Origin: Vulcanimicrobiota bacterium
GTDB taxonomy: Bacteria > Eremiobacterota > Eremiobacteria > Baltobacterales > Baltobacteraceae
Direction of reading: 5' to 3'
Assembly (NCBI GenBank): GCA_028287545.1
Contig: JAQBPL010000030.1
Span: 1-6,020 of the forward strand
DNA: 6,020 nt
The notes under the pieces were generated by a model. It searched no databases. It worked only from the letters and a program-made list of their open reading frames with translations, and was not told the origin of the DNA. The number at the start of each line of letters is the position of its first letter. The stretch's first letter is position 1. Both the position numbers and the translations under genes were made by a program. Below, piece by piece: positions 1 through 5,604 of the stretch.

Positions 1-320
1 TTGAAGAAGTTCGGCGACGCCAGCTCGGCGAGCGCGAGCTGGGTCGAACCGGTGCCGGTCGCGGTCGCGTTGATCCGTCCGGCGAGCAGCGCTTCGGTGA
101 CCTTCACCTGGTCGGCGAATTTCACCAACTCGACGTCGACGCCGGCGTCTTTCCAATAGCCCATCTGCGCGGCGACGAAGAACGGCAGCGCGGCGGCGAC
201 GGGCCAATAGCCGACCAGGATCTTCGCACCGCTCTGCGCGAGCGCGGGAGTCCCCGAAACGCCAAGAACGCCGGCCGCTCCGGCGGCACCGGCAGCGGTC
301 AGGAACGTACTTCTCTTCAC
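1..320 (-). CDS. ABC transporter substrate-binding protein, NMT1/SsuA-like (N-terminal part; 3' end outside window)
   Basis: The first 106 codons of an exported solute-binding protein are visible; the rest lies beyond the left edge. Residues 1-28 look like a signal peptide: K2-R3, then an Ala/Gly-rich hydrophobic core, ending in PALA before Gln29. The KRSTFL start is only loosely Tat-like, so Sec or Tat export is open. The mature part begins KILVGYWPVAAALPFFVA, followed by QMGYWKDAGVDVELVKF and an EALLAGRINATATG stretch. This is the typical opening of the periplasmic binding domain of the NMT1/THI5 and SsuA/TauA (nitrate, sulfonate, taurine, pyrimidine precursor) families. The GTG start at 320-318 is chosen because GGAG (331-328) sits 7 bases upstream. 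The gene follows selB on the same strand after 134 bases, and a candidate promoter in that gap suggests its own transcription. The ligand cannot be told, because the specificity residues and the permease/ATPase neighbours are not visible. Confidence 0.85.
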   Translation of the reverse strand, partial: MKRSTFLTAAGAAGAAGVLGVSGTPALAQSGAKILVGYWPVAAALPFFVAAQMGYWKDAGVDVELVKFADQVKVTEALLAGRINATATGTGSTQLALAELASPNFF

Positions 321-327
321 AAGAATA

Positions 328-331
328 CTCC
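328..331 (-). promoter_or_regulatory. Ribosome-binding site for the GTG start of the substrate-binding protein
   Basis: GGAG on the minus strand lies 7 bases before the GTG at 320. It is the best Shine-Dalgarno match seen before any gene in this window and decides the non-ATG start. Confidence 0.7.
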
Positions 332-369
332 AGAGGAAACGACGGCTCGCCCAAAAGGCGCGTCGGTCC

Positions 370-398
370 ATCCTAAAGACGCAGCGCGCGCGCGTCAC
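370..398 (-). promoter_or_regulatory. Candidate sigma70-type promoter for the substrate-binding protein gene
   Basis: On the minus strand GTGACG (398-393; TGAC core of TTGACA kept) is followed after 17 bases by TAGGAT (375-370; 4 of 6 to TATAAT). A transcript would start near 363 and give a leader of about 40 bases before the GTG at 320. The spacer is an alternating CG run. Based on consensus matching only, in a high-GC organism whose sigma preferences are unknown. Confidence 0.3.
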
Positions 399-420
399 CC
401 GCCATTTGGCCAGCGTGCGC

Positions 421-448
421 GAGGCTGGCTTCGCCTCCCGACTTCGGG
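421..448 (-). terminator. Paired small hairpins just after selB (possible terminator, no T-tract)
   Basis: Just past the selB stop codon there are two adjoining inverted repeats. One is CCCG-ACTT-CGGG (437-448). The other is GAGGC with GCCTC (421-425 and 433-437). They could end the trx-selA-selB transcript, but no run of T follows on the minus strand, so intrinsic termination is not well supported. They may only reduce read-through or protect the 3' end. I found no tRNA fold in the whole 321-454 gap. Confidence 0.25.
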
Positions 449-454
449 GCTCGC

Positions 455-2335
455 CTACGTCGAGGGCTGCGCTTCGCGGCGCGGTGCGGTGGTCCGCAGC
501 GCGCGCAGGTCGCCGTCGCGGATCGTGACGCCGGTGGCGTCGAACCATTCCATGAGCGGGACGGCGTACTTGCGCGTCGTCCCGACGGCGTCGCGGAAGC
601 GGGCCATCGTGATCGGCCCGTCGCGGCGGATCGACGCTTCGAGGCGCGTGCGAATCTCGGCGATCTGCGTGCCGCGGTAGACGTCCGTGCCGACCTTCAC
701 CAACGCTCCGCTGGCGACGAGCGTGTCGAAGGCTTGCGTCAGGCCGGCGATCTGCGCGCGCCGCACCTCGGCGACGACGGTCTCCAGGGCCGAGGGAATC
801 ATCGCCTGCGCGGGATCGACCGCAACGACGCGTTCGAAGAACTCGCGCTGCTCCGGCGTGAGCTGCGCTCGGTGGCCGAGCGTCGCATAGTACCCGGCGC
901 GCGCGACGATCCGTCCGTCGTCGGCGTCGGCGGCCAAGAACCGCAGCAGCGTCGCCTCGTCCATCCCGATCTCGCGGGCCAACGCGAGCGACGTCGTGCC
1001 GAGCATCCACGGCGTCTCGCCCTCGCGGCGCCGGAGGATCGCCTCGATGCGCGACGACAGCGCGTCCGCCGCACGCCCGTCGAGGTACGCCGGCGGCTTG
1101 AGCAGACGGCGCGCCGCACCTGCGGCGACCAGCTCGGCGAGAATTTCGATCGCGCGCTCTTCGCGCACGTTGGCGCGCGCGCCGATTTCGGCAGCGGTGC
1201 GCGGAACGAGCTCACCTTCGGCCAAGGCACCCACGACCGCCGCGACGTCGGGCGCGACGTCGTCGCCGCCGTCGGCGTCCGCCGCGGCGTCGATCGTTCC
1301 GCCGCCGAGCAGCGTCTTGGGCGAGAGCGCGCGCAGCACGAACGCTTCGCCCGGGTAGGTCGTCGCCGGACGGCGCAAGTGCAGCATCGCATCGACGGCC
1401 GCGTCGACGTCGTCGCCGCGTTCGAGCACGAGCGTCGCGAGGATCTCCGCCGCTCCGAGGTACGCCCGGACGTGCGTGCGCCGGCGCAGCAGCGGGCGCG
1501 CGTCCGGGAGGGCACGGAACCGCACGCGCAGCGACGCGCTCGTGCCGAGCGTGCCGTCGGCGAGGACGGCGCCCCGGTGCAGCTCCGTCACCTCGACGCC
1601 GGGCAGGTTCAGCGCGACGCGCGCACCGCCATTCGCGCTTTCGCGCGCCGTACCGAACACTTGCAGCGAGCGCACCCGGACCGCGCGATCCGGCGCGTCG
1701 AGCCGCAGGGTGTCGCCGACGCGCAGCGTCCCCTGCATCAGCGTTCCGGTCACGATCGTGCCGTGTCCGGCAAGCGCGAAGACGCGGTCGACCGGCAGAA
1801 ACGCGGGCGCATCGAGCGCACGCGGCGGCAGCGCAACGAGCGCGTCGTGGATCGCCGCGCGCAGCACGTCCATCCCCTCGCCGGTCACCGTCGACACCGC
1901 GATCACGGGGGCATCCTCGGCGACCGTGCCGCGCGCCGCCTCGCGCACCTCGCGCTCCGCCTCGGCAAGGAGGTCGCCGTCGACCAGATCGCGTTTCGTC
2001 AACACCACGATCGCGCGACGCACGTTGAGGAAATCGAGGATGGCAAGATGCTCGAGCGTCTGCGGCCGCACGCCGTCGTTCGCCGCGACGACCAGCAGCA
2101 GCAATTCCATGCCCGCCGCGCCGGCGAGCATGTTGTGCACGAAGCGCTCGTGACCGGGAACGTCGACGATCCCCGCTTCGACGCCGTCGTCGAAGCGCAG
2201 GTGCGCGAAACCGAGGTCCAGCGTCATCCCGCGCAGCTTCTCCTCGATCCAGCGATCGGGATCGGTGCCGGTGAGCGCGCGAACGAGCGACGATTTTCCG
2301 TGGTCGACGTGACCGGCCGTGCCGACGACGTGCAT
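455..2335 (-). CDS. selB: Selenocysteine-specific translation elongation factor SelB
   Basis: SelB is the EF-Tu-like GTPase that carries selenocysteyl-tRNA(Sec) to the ribosome at UGA codons followed by a SECIS hairpin. The 626 residues match the family's usual length (about 610-640). GTPase motifs are in order: G1 GHVDHGKS at 8-15, the SelB-typical [14 protein letters not shown] at 31-44, G3 DVPGH at 58-62, G4 TKRD at 113-116 and G5 VSTVTGEG at 147-154. Beta-barrel domains follow (for example [18 protein letters not shown]). The C-terminal half has the winged-helix arrangement that binds SECIS RNA, ending with the family signature [19 protein letters not shown]. The ATG start at 2335-2333 overlaps the selA stop by one base (TAATG), which points to translational coupling. 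The frame is open upstream to a TTG at 2500, but that extension is Arg/Ala-rich selA shadow, and [14 protein letters not shown] is the normal SelB N-terminus. The stop is TAG at 457-455. Confidence 0.97.
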   Translation of the reverse strand: MHVVGTAGHVDHGKSSLVRALTGTDPDRWIEEKLRGMTLDLGFAHLRFDDGVEAGIVDVPGHERFVHNMLAGAAGMELLLLVVAANDGVRPQTLEHLAILDFLNVRRAIVVLTKRDLVDGDLLAEAEREVREAARGTVAEDAPVIAVSTVTGEGMDVLRAAIHDALVALPPRALDAPAFLPVDRVFALAGHGTIVTGTLMQGTLRVGDTLRLDAPDRAVRVRSLQVFGTARESANGGARVALNLPGVEVTELHRGAVLADGTLGTSASLRVRFRALPDARPLLRRRTHVRAYLGAAEILATLVLERGDDVDAAVDAMLHLRRPATTYPGEAFVLRALSPKTLLGGGTIDAAADADGGDDVAPDVAAVVGALAEGELVPRTAAEIGARANVREERAIEILAELVAAGAARRLLKPPAYLDGRAADALSSRIEAILRRREGETPWMLGTTSLALAREIGMDEATLLRFLAADADDGRIVARAGYYATLGHRAQLTPEQREFFERVVAVDPAQAMIPSALETVVAEVRRAQIAGLTQAFDTLVASGALVKVGTDVYRGTQIAEIRTRLEASIRRDGPITMARFRDAVGTTRKYAVPLMEWFDATGVTIRDGDLRALRTTAPRREAQPST

Positions 2336-3624
2336 TACCGCGCCGCTTCGAGCGCCGCGGCCAGCTCCCCGTCCCGGCCTGGCGGAATCGTGCGCAGGTC
2401 GAGCAGGACGGCGTCGCCGTCGACCCGCGCGACGACGGGCGTCTCGCCGTGCCGCAAGCGTTCCGCCGCGGCGTTGGGGTCGCCGCGTTCCGGCCGCCAA
2501 GCCAGCGCGAGCGACGGAATCGCGGCGAGCGGCAGCGTTCCTCCGCCCGCGAAGCCCTCGTGTTCGACGACGGTCACGGCGAGTGCCGGGAGGCGCGCGC
2601 GCAGCGCCTCGGCCCGTGCGCGCAACACGTCGAGCGGCGCGCCGAGCATCGCGTACAGCGGTATCGCCGCGCGCGTCGCCGGATCGAGATGGAGCCGCAG
2701 GGTCGCGCCGAGCGCCGCGATCGTCGCCGAGCCGACCCGGAGCGCGCGCAGCAGCGGGTTCGCCCGCATCCGGGCGATCGCAGCCGCGCCTCCGACGAGA
2801 ATCCCGGCTTGCGGGCCGCCCAGCAGTTTGTCGCCGGAGAAGGCTATGAGGTCGATGCCGTCCGCGACCGCTTCGCCGACGGTGCGCTCGGCCGGCAAGC
2901 CGTACTCGGTGAGGTCGGTCAGCGCGCCGCTCCCGAGATCCTCGAGCAACGGAACGCCGGCCCGCCGAGCGAGCGCGACCAGCGCGGCGGGCGCGACCTC
3001 ACCGGTGAAGCCGTCGATGCGGAAATTCGAGCGGTGCGCGCGCATCAGGAGCGCGGTGCGCGGGGAGAGCGCGCGGGCGTAGTCGTCGAGCCGAACCTTG
3101 TTCGTGGTGCCGACTTCGATGAGCGTCGCGCCGCTGCGCGCGAGCACGTCGGGGAGACGGAAGCCGCCGCCGATCTCGATCAGTTCGTTGCGCGCGATGA
3201 CGACTTCGCGCGGCGAACCGTCCGGTGCGCGCGCGAACGTGTCGAGCACGAGCAGCACCGCGGCTGCGCAATTGTTCACGACCAGCGCATCGTCGGCGCC
3301 GGTCGCGGCGCGCAGCAGCGCGCCGAGCCGGTCGTAGCGGGAACCGCGCGTTCCCTCGTCGAGGTCGTACTCGAGATTCGATGCGCCGCCGGCGGCGCGC
3401 TCGATCGCGGCGATCGCCTCGGCGGCAAGCGGCGCGCGGCCGAGGTTCGTGTGCAGCAGGATCCCGGTCGCGTTTAGCACGCCGGTCAGGCCGCTACGCG
3501 CTTCGCGCTCCAACCGCGCGACGACGTCGTCGACGACGGCGTCCGCCGGCGGCGTTACGGCCGACTCGCGGGCAACGTGAACCGCCGCGACGGCATGGCG
3601 CTTCACGGTGATGTTCCCGAGCAA
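2335..3624 (-). CDS. selA: L-seryl-tRNA(Sec) selenium transferase SelA (selenocysteine synthase); start uncertain, probably further upstream
   Basis: SelA is the PLP enzyme that converts seryl-tRNA(Sec) to selenocysteyl-tRNA(Sec) using selenophosphate. Counting from the TTG at 3624 (429 codons), the motifs are: GILLHTNLGRAPL at 54-66, NLEYDLDEGTRG at 83-94, VNNCAAAVLL at 116-125, EVGTTNKVRLDDY at 170-182, DLGSGAL at 229-235 and FSGDKLLGGPQAG at 262-274. The PLP-binding lysine is K266, equivalent to the FSGDK lysine of E. coli SelA. The family is usually about 450-470 residues, so this copy is short at the N-terminus. The same frame upstream reads LPAVHRILDEPRV, closely matching the LPAIDRLL start region of E. 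coli SelA, yet has no ATG, GTG or TTG. The TTG at 3624 also has no ribosome-binding site. The true start may be CTG at 3678 or may need a frameshift (see the 3625-3695 entry). The gene overlaps selB by one base and follows thioredoxin on the same strand. No selD or selC is nearby. Confidence 0.95.
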   Translation of the reverse strand: MLGNITVKRHAVAAVHVARESAVTPPADAVVDDVVARLEREARSGLTGVLNATGILLHTNLGRAPLAAEAIAAIERAAGGASNLEYDLDEGTRGSRYDRLGALLRAATGADDALVVNNCAAAVLLVLDTFARAPDGSPREVVIARNELIEIGGGFRLPDVLARSGATLIEVGTTNKVRLDDYARALSPRTALLMRAHRSNFRIDGFTGEVAPAALVALARRAGVPLLEDLGSGALTDLTEYGLPAERTVGEAVADGIDLIAFSGDKLLGGPQAGILVGGAAAIARMRANPLLRALRVGSATIAALGATLRLHLDPATRAAIPLYAMLGAPLDVLRARAEALRARLPALAVTVVEHEGFAGGGTLPLAAIPSLALAWRPERGDPNAAAERLRHGETPVVARVDGDAVLLDLRTIPPGRDGELAAALEAAR

Positions 3625-3695
3625 TGGGACGAACCGCGCGACGCGCGGTTCGTCGAGAATCCGGTGAACGGCCGGCAGGCCGCTCCGGGAATCAC
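3625..3695 (-). other. selA: Likely N-terminal coding segment of selA lacking a canonical start codon
   Basis: Between the thioredoxin stop (3694-3692) and the TTG at 3624, the selA frame encodes LPAVHRILDEPRVARFV followed by PL, which aligns with the conserved tRNA-binding N-terminus of SelA. The frame has no ATG, GTG or TTG here. Option 1 is a CTG start at 3678-3676, with GGAG at 3686-3683 only 4 bases upstream, giving 447 residues. Option 2 is a GTG at 3695-3693 overlapping the thioredoxin TGA (GTGA coupling). That GTG is in a different frame and would reach LPAVHR only if one base were added near 3678-3680, meaning a sequence error, a real frameshift mutation or programmed shifting. Seen: the conserved residues and the missing start. 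Inferred: that they are translated. Confidence 0.6.
3628..3654 (-). promoter_or_regulatory. Perfect 12-bp-arm hairpin at the 5' end of selA (candidate translational control element)
   Basis: GACGAACCGCGC and GCGCGGTTCGTC are perfect inverted complements separated by three bases. In the selA-sense RNA the loop is GUC. The hairpin starts 37 bases after the thioredoxin stop and ends three bases before the TTG at 3624. It is phased with the selA frame, occupying nine codons (DEPRVARFV). E. coli selAB mRNA is reported to carry a SECIS-like leader element through which SelB represses expression. A comparable role here is inference from position and stability, not from sequence similarity. Confidence 0.5.
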
Positions 3696-4024
3696 GCAGC
3701 GGCGAGATGCTTGCCGAGCATGCTGCGAATCTGCTGCTCCGGCACGAAACCCACGATGCGGTCGACGGCCTTGCCGCCCTTGAAGAGGATCAAGCAGGGG
3801 ATTCCCGAGACGCCGTACTCCCCGGCGATCGACGGGTTCTCGTCCGTGTTCAGCTTCACGAAGCTGACCTGGTCGCCCAGCGTGCCGGCGACCTTCTCGA
3901 TGACCGGCGAGAGCATCTTGCACGGGCCGCACCACGGGGCCCAGAAGTCGACCAGAACGGGTTTGTCGGAACCGAGCACCTGGGTCGGGAACGTGCTCTG
4001 CGAGACGTCAGGGATTGCGCTCAT
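3692..4024 (-). CDS. Thioredoxin
   Basis: This is a 110-residue cytoplasmic thiol-disulfide oxidoreductase of standard thioredoxin length. The N-terminal strand leads into PVLVDFWAPWCGPCKML (22-38), with the redox pair Cys32 and Cys35 in the WCGPC motif at 31-35. FVKLNTDENPSIAGEYGV (55-72) and the cis-proline loop GIPCLILFKGG (74-84, cis-Pro76) follow. Residue 77 after the cis-proline is Cys, where most thioredoxins have Thr, which gives a third cysteine near the active site. The ATG at 4024-4022 gives the normal N-terminus. The open frame upstream to 4159 is Arg/Pro-rich and unlike thioredoxin. No spaced Shine-Dalgarno is present: GGAGG at 4044-4040 is 15 bases away. The gene is first in a same-strand cluster with selA and selB, its stop lying 13 bases before the possible CTG start of selA. 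It may provide reductant for selenium metabolism or selenoproteins (inference). Confidence 0.95.
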   Translation of the reverse strand: MSAIPDVSQSTFPTQVLGSDKPVLVDFWAPWCGPCKMLSPVIEKVAGTLGDQVSFVKLNTDENPSIAGEYGVSGIPCLILFKGGKAVDRIVGFVPEQQIRSMLGKHLAAA

Positions 4025-4025
4025 G

Positions 4026-4044
4026 ATTGTAGGATGATACCTCC
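4026..4044 (-). promoter_or_regulatory. Start region of the trx-selA-selB cluster: distant GGAGG and -10-like hexamers
   Basis: Reading toward thioredoxin, GGAGG (4044-4040) abuts TATCAT (4039-4034, 5 of 6 to TATAAT), and a second hexamer TACAAT lies at 4031-4026. With TATCAT as -10, transcription would begin at about the A of the ATG at 4024, giving a leaderless mRNA. With the GGAGG as ribosome-binding site, the 15-base spacing is too long. I see no convincing -35. The rest of 4045-4200 is C-rich on the plus strand with nothing else I can name. Confidence 0.25.
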
Positions 4045-4200
4045 AAGCGTTCGGACCCCTTCGTAGGAGCGACGGTTTCGGCCCGCACCCCCGGGGAGCG
4101 TCCGCCCGTTCTGGCCGCTCCCTCCCCTGCTCCTCCACCCCGCCGGCAGAATCGCGCATCGCTGCGACAAGATCGCCCTGGCGACTTTACCGTGTCCGCA

Positions 4201-4227
4201 GTAATGTGGCCCAATGAGCCACATCAC
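4201..4227. promoter_or_regulatory. Inverted repeat across the start codon of the secreted-protein gene (possible operator or mRNA hairpin)
   Basis: GTAATGTGGC and GCCACATCAC form 10-base arms with one mismatch around a 7-base centre that contains the ATG at 4214. The inner seven bases of each arm (ATGTGGC, GCCACAT) are perfect. CGTGT (4191-4195) and ACACG (4226-4230) add a further matched outer pair. TAATGT (4202-4207) is -10-like and ends six bases before the ATG, so a leaderless promoter could be overlapped by the repeat. This suits a repressor site or a hairpin hiding the start. Confidence 0.4.
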
Positions 4228-4891
4228 ACGTCCCGGGCGGCCGGCGCTGACCGTATTTCTCCCTATTGCAATCGCCGTGCTCGTTCTCGTGACGCCGACA
4301 TTCGCGCTGGCTGCAAACTCGGCACCGCTGCACGTGCGCGGCACGATCGTATCGAGCTCGGGCACGTCGGTCGTCGTTTCCACTGCCTCGGGCAACGACA
4401 CGATCGCGTTGGGACCTCAAACGAAGGTGCTCGGCTTGGTGCCCTCATCGCTTTTGAACGTCGCGCCTGGTGACTTCATCGGAACGACCGTTGCGCCGGC
4501 GGCGAACGGATCGCTCACATCGCTCGAAGTCCATATTTTTCCGCCCGCGTTGAAGGGTACCGGCGAAGGGTTCTACCCGTGGGATACGCGGCAGAACAGC
4601 ATGATGGCGAACGCCACCGTGCAGAGCGTCGCACGGCAGAACATGATGGCCCATGCGACGGTGCAGAGTGTCGGCGGGGGCGCAACAGGCCGGACCGTGA
4701 AGCTCACCTATAACGGCGGCACGAAGACGGTAACGATTCCGCCCACCGTTCCTGTCGTCGCTATCCGTCCGGGATCGAAGGCCCTTCTCACCGTGGGCGC
4801 GCACGTTTTCGTCATCGCGTCACGCGATCCGAGCGGCCTCGTCGCGAACCTGATCAGCGTCGGTGAAAACGGGCTCGTTCCACCGATGTAG
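4214..4891 (+). CDS. Secreted protein of unknown function (DUF5666-like beta-rich family) with an internal motif duplication
   Basis: The 225-residue protein has a signal peptide: basic start, hydrophobic core LTVFLPIAIAVLVLVTP at 12-28, and probable cleavage after ALA at 31-33. The mature part is beta-rich. VRGTIVSSSGTSVVVSTASG (41-60), VAPGDFIGTTV (83-93) and LEVHIFPPALKGTGEGFYPWD (104-124) are followed by NSMMANATVQSV and the C-terminal block VKLTYNGGTKTVTIPPTVPVV, ending in GLVPPM. From memory, this layout (VHIFP, GTGEG, PWD, NATV, VPP, VPPM ending) recurs in small secreted proteins of unknown function in many Gram-negative genomes; no catalytic motif is known to me. There are no cysteines and no membrane anchor, so it is likely periplasmic or secreted. 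The motif at 126-139 is repeated at 141-153. The start lacks a Shine-Dalgarno and is spanned by an inverted repeat. It is divergent from thioredoxin; no functional link is implied. Confidence 0.85.
   Translation: MSHITRPGRPALTVFLPIAIAVLVLVTPTFALAANSAPLHVRGTIVSSSGTSVVVSTASGNDTIALGPQTKVLGLVPSSLLNVAPGDFIGTTVAPAANGSLTSLEVHIFPPALKGTGEGFYPWDTRQNSMMANATVQSVARQNMMAHATVQSVGGGATGRTVKLTYNGGTKTVTIPPTVPVVAIRPGSKALLTVGAHVFVIASRDPSGLVANLISVGENGLVPPM
4589..4675 (+). repeat. Imperfect in-frame tandem duplication inside the secreted-protein gene
   Basis: Unit one (4589-4633) encodes RQNSMMANATVQSVA and unit two (4634-4675) encodes RQNMMAHATVQSVG. They differ by one missing codon (Ser), an Asn-to-His change and silent or last-position changes. 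The matching DNA points to a local tandem duplication that has since drifted. Confidence 0.8.
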
Positions 4892-4910
4892 GCGCGCGAC
4901 TTTGCGGACA

Positions 4911-4929
4911 CCGCCCCCGGCAGAGGCGG
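4911..4929 (+). terminator. Weak hairpin between the secreted protein and lipoprotein genes
   Basis: CCGCC (4911-4915) can pair with GGCGG (4925-4929) across a 9-base loop, 20 bases after the stop at 4891. There is no T-tract. The remainder of the 84-base gap shows no clear promoter. The structure is short enough to be chance in this base composition. Confidence 0.15.
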
Positions 4930-4975
4930 CTACTGGGAGCACAGGGTTACGAGTCGTACGCGGGAATCTGCAGTC

Positions 4976-5548
4976 ATGCGGGACCGCACCGCCTCAGCGA
5001 CGTCCTTCGCGATGGTCGCACTCCTCCTGACGTCGTGTACGAATGTTGGACATGGAAGCGACGCGCCGACGAGTTCGAAGACGGCAGGCTTTGCGGCGTC
5101 GTCCGAGTTTTCGTCGTACGCTTTCGACGGATCCGGATCGGGAGGCGAGTCCGACAGGCTCCTCACCGCAACCGCACCGGTCGCGGCGGGACGGGGCGGC
5201 AACCCGCGCGTCTTCCGCCTTCAGGATATCGGAAAACCGGGGGTACCCGTTCTCACCCTCGAGATGAGATCAGTGATAGCTCGGGTATCTCACGATCTTC
5301 GCCCGAAATATCGGACACATCTCGCGTTTCTCTTTTCTGGCCTTCCCGGGCAACAGCTTTTCCTCGTCTTCCTCGAGGGCTACCCACGCTATCCCGTACT
5401 GAACAGCTGCCGCACGCGGACCGATCTCAAGTGCTCGCGGGTCTGTCCGCTGTACGTCGACCCACGTACAAACCGCGTGTATGCGACGACAATGCCGACC
5501 TGCACCGCGGACCTGTCGATCTGGGCGCCTCGCCGCGCGTCACGCTGA
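4976..5548 (+). CDS. Predicted lipoprotein of unknown function with four C-terminal cysteines
   Basis: The 190-residue product begins MRDRTASATSFAMVALLLTSC: positive N-terminus, short hydrophobic stretch and lipobox LTSC, with Cys21 as the lipidation site. It should therefore be membrane-anchored after export. Residues 22-76 are Ser/Gly/Ala-rich and probably a flexible linker. Residues 77-140 look folded, with strand-like segments such as PVLTLEMRSVIARV and THLAFLFSGLPGQQLFLVFLEG. The C-terminal part has Cys145, Cys153, Cys157 and Cys176, enough for two disulfides. I do not recognise the family. The ATG at 4976 is chosen because it yields the complete signal peptide; its ribosome-binding site is poor. 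The stop TGA (5546-5548) lies inside the first unit of the downstream repeat, so the last few residues (ASR) are repeat-derived. Codon use is less GC-extreme than in selA/selB. The gene shares its strand with the upstream secreted protein and converges with gyrA. Confidence 0.7.
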   Translation: MRDRTASATSFAMVALLLTSCTNVGHGSDAPTSSKTAGFAASSEFSSYAFDGSGSGGESDRLLTATAPVAAGRGGNPRVFRLQDIGKPGVPVLTLEMRSVIARVSHDLRPKYRTHLAFLFSGLPGQQLFLVFLEGYPRYPVLNSCRTRTDLKCSRVCPLYVDPRTNRVYATTMPTCTADLSIWAPRRASR

Positions 5549-5604
5549 GTTGGAATTCGTGTCACGCTTAACTTGAATTCGTGTCACCCCGAGCTTGTCG
5601 AGGG
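5539..5604 (+). repeat. Three tandem 22-base units beginning GTCAC
   Basis: Units start at 5539, 5561 and 5583, exactly 22 bases apart. Units one and two match at 18 of 22 positions, and both end in AATTCGT. Unit three shares GTCAC and part of the middle (GAGCTTG) and is also the left arm of the large palindrome. An inverted copy of the first 11 bases of unit one (GTCACGCTGAG) lies at 5702-5712. This suggests degraded copies of one repeat family arranged head to tail and then inverted. Unit one overlaps the end of the lipoprotein gene. Confidence 0.75.

Noticed and set aside
20..42. Eight-base inverted repeat CCAGCTCG / CGAGCTGG inside the substrate-binding protein gene
   Set aside because: It lies in coding sequence of Leu/Ala/Glu codons and is short enough to be chance at this base composition.
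321..454. tRNA(Sec) gene (selC) in the gap after selB
   Set aside because: I found no T-arm GTTCGA-type sequence, no acceptor stem pairing and no long variable arm on either strand.
2336..2500. N-terminal extension of selB to a TTG at 2500
   Set aside because: The extra 55 residues are Arg-rich, lie wholly within selA in another frame, and precede the standard SelB start [14 protein letters not shown], which has a TAATG coupling signal.
734..3082. Very long plus-strand open frame (about 780 codons) antisense to selB and selA
   Set aside because: Its product is an Arg/Ala/Asp/Glu-rich string with no domain, and it mirrors two genes with unmistakable conserved motifs on the other strand. Long antisense frames are expected in high-GC coding DNA.
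3600..3694. Selenocysteine read-through of the thioredoxin TGA stop, with the 3628-3654 hairpin as SECIS
   Set aside because: The read-through frame gives an Arg-rich string unlike any domain, the thioredoxin is already complete, and the loop is about 49 bases from the TGA, further than usual for bacterial SECIS.
4025..4159. N-terminal extension of thioredoxin to an ATG at 4159
   Set aside because: The extra 45 residues are Gly/Arg/Pro-rich, with no signal peptide or thioredoxin similarity; the 110-residue form is the standard size.
4021..4448. Minus-strand frames antisense to the start of the secreted-protein gene
   Set aside because: They are Arg-rich with no motif, and overlap both the divergent regulatory region and the signal-peptide coding sequence.
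5035..5571. Alternative plus-strand frame overlapping the lipoprotein gene, and a minus-strand frame at 4930-5202
   Set aside because: Neither has a signal peptide, a recognisable motif or a ribosome-binding site; the 4976 frame has an intact lipobox signal peptide.
5539..5604. CRISPR array
   Set aside because: The 22-base units abut without spacers and diverge from one another; there are no cas genes.
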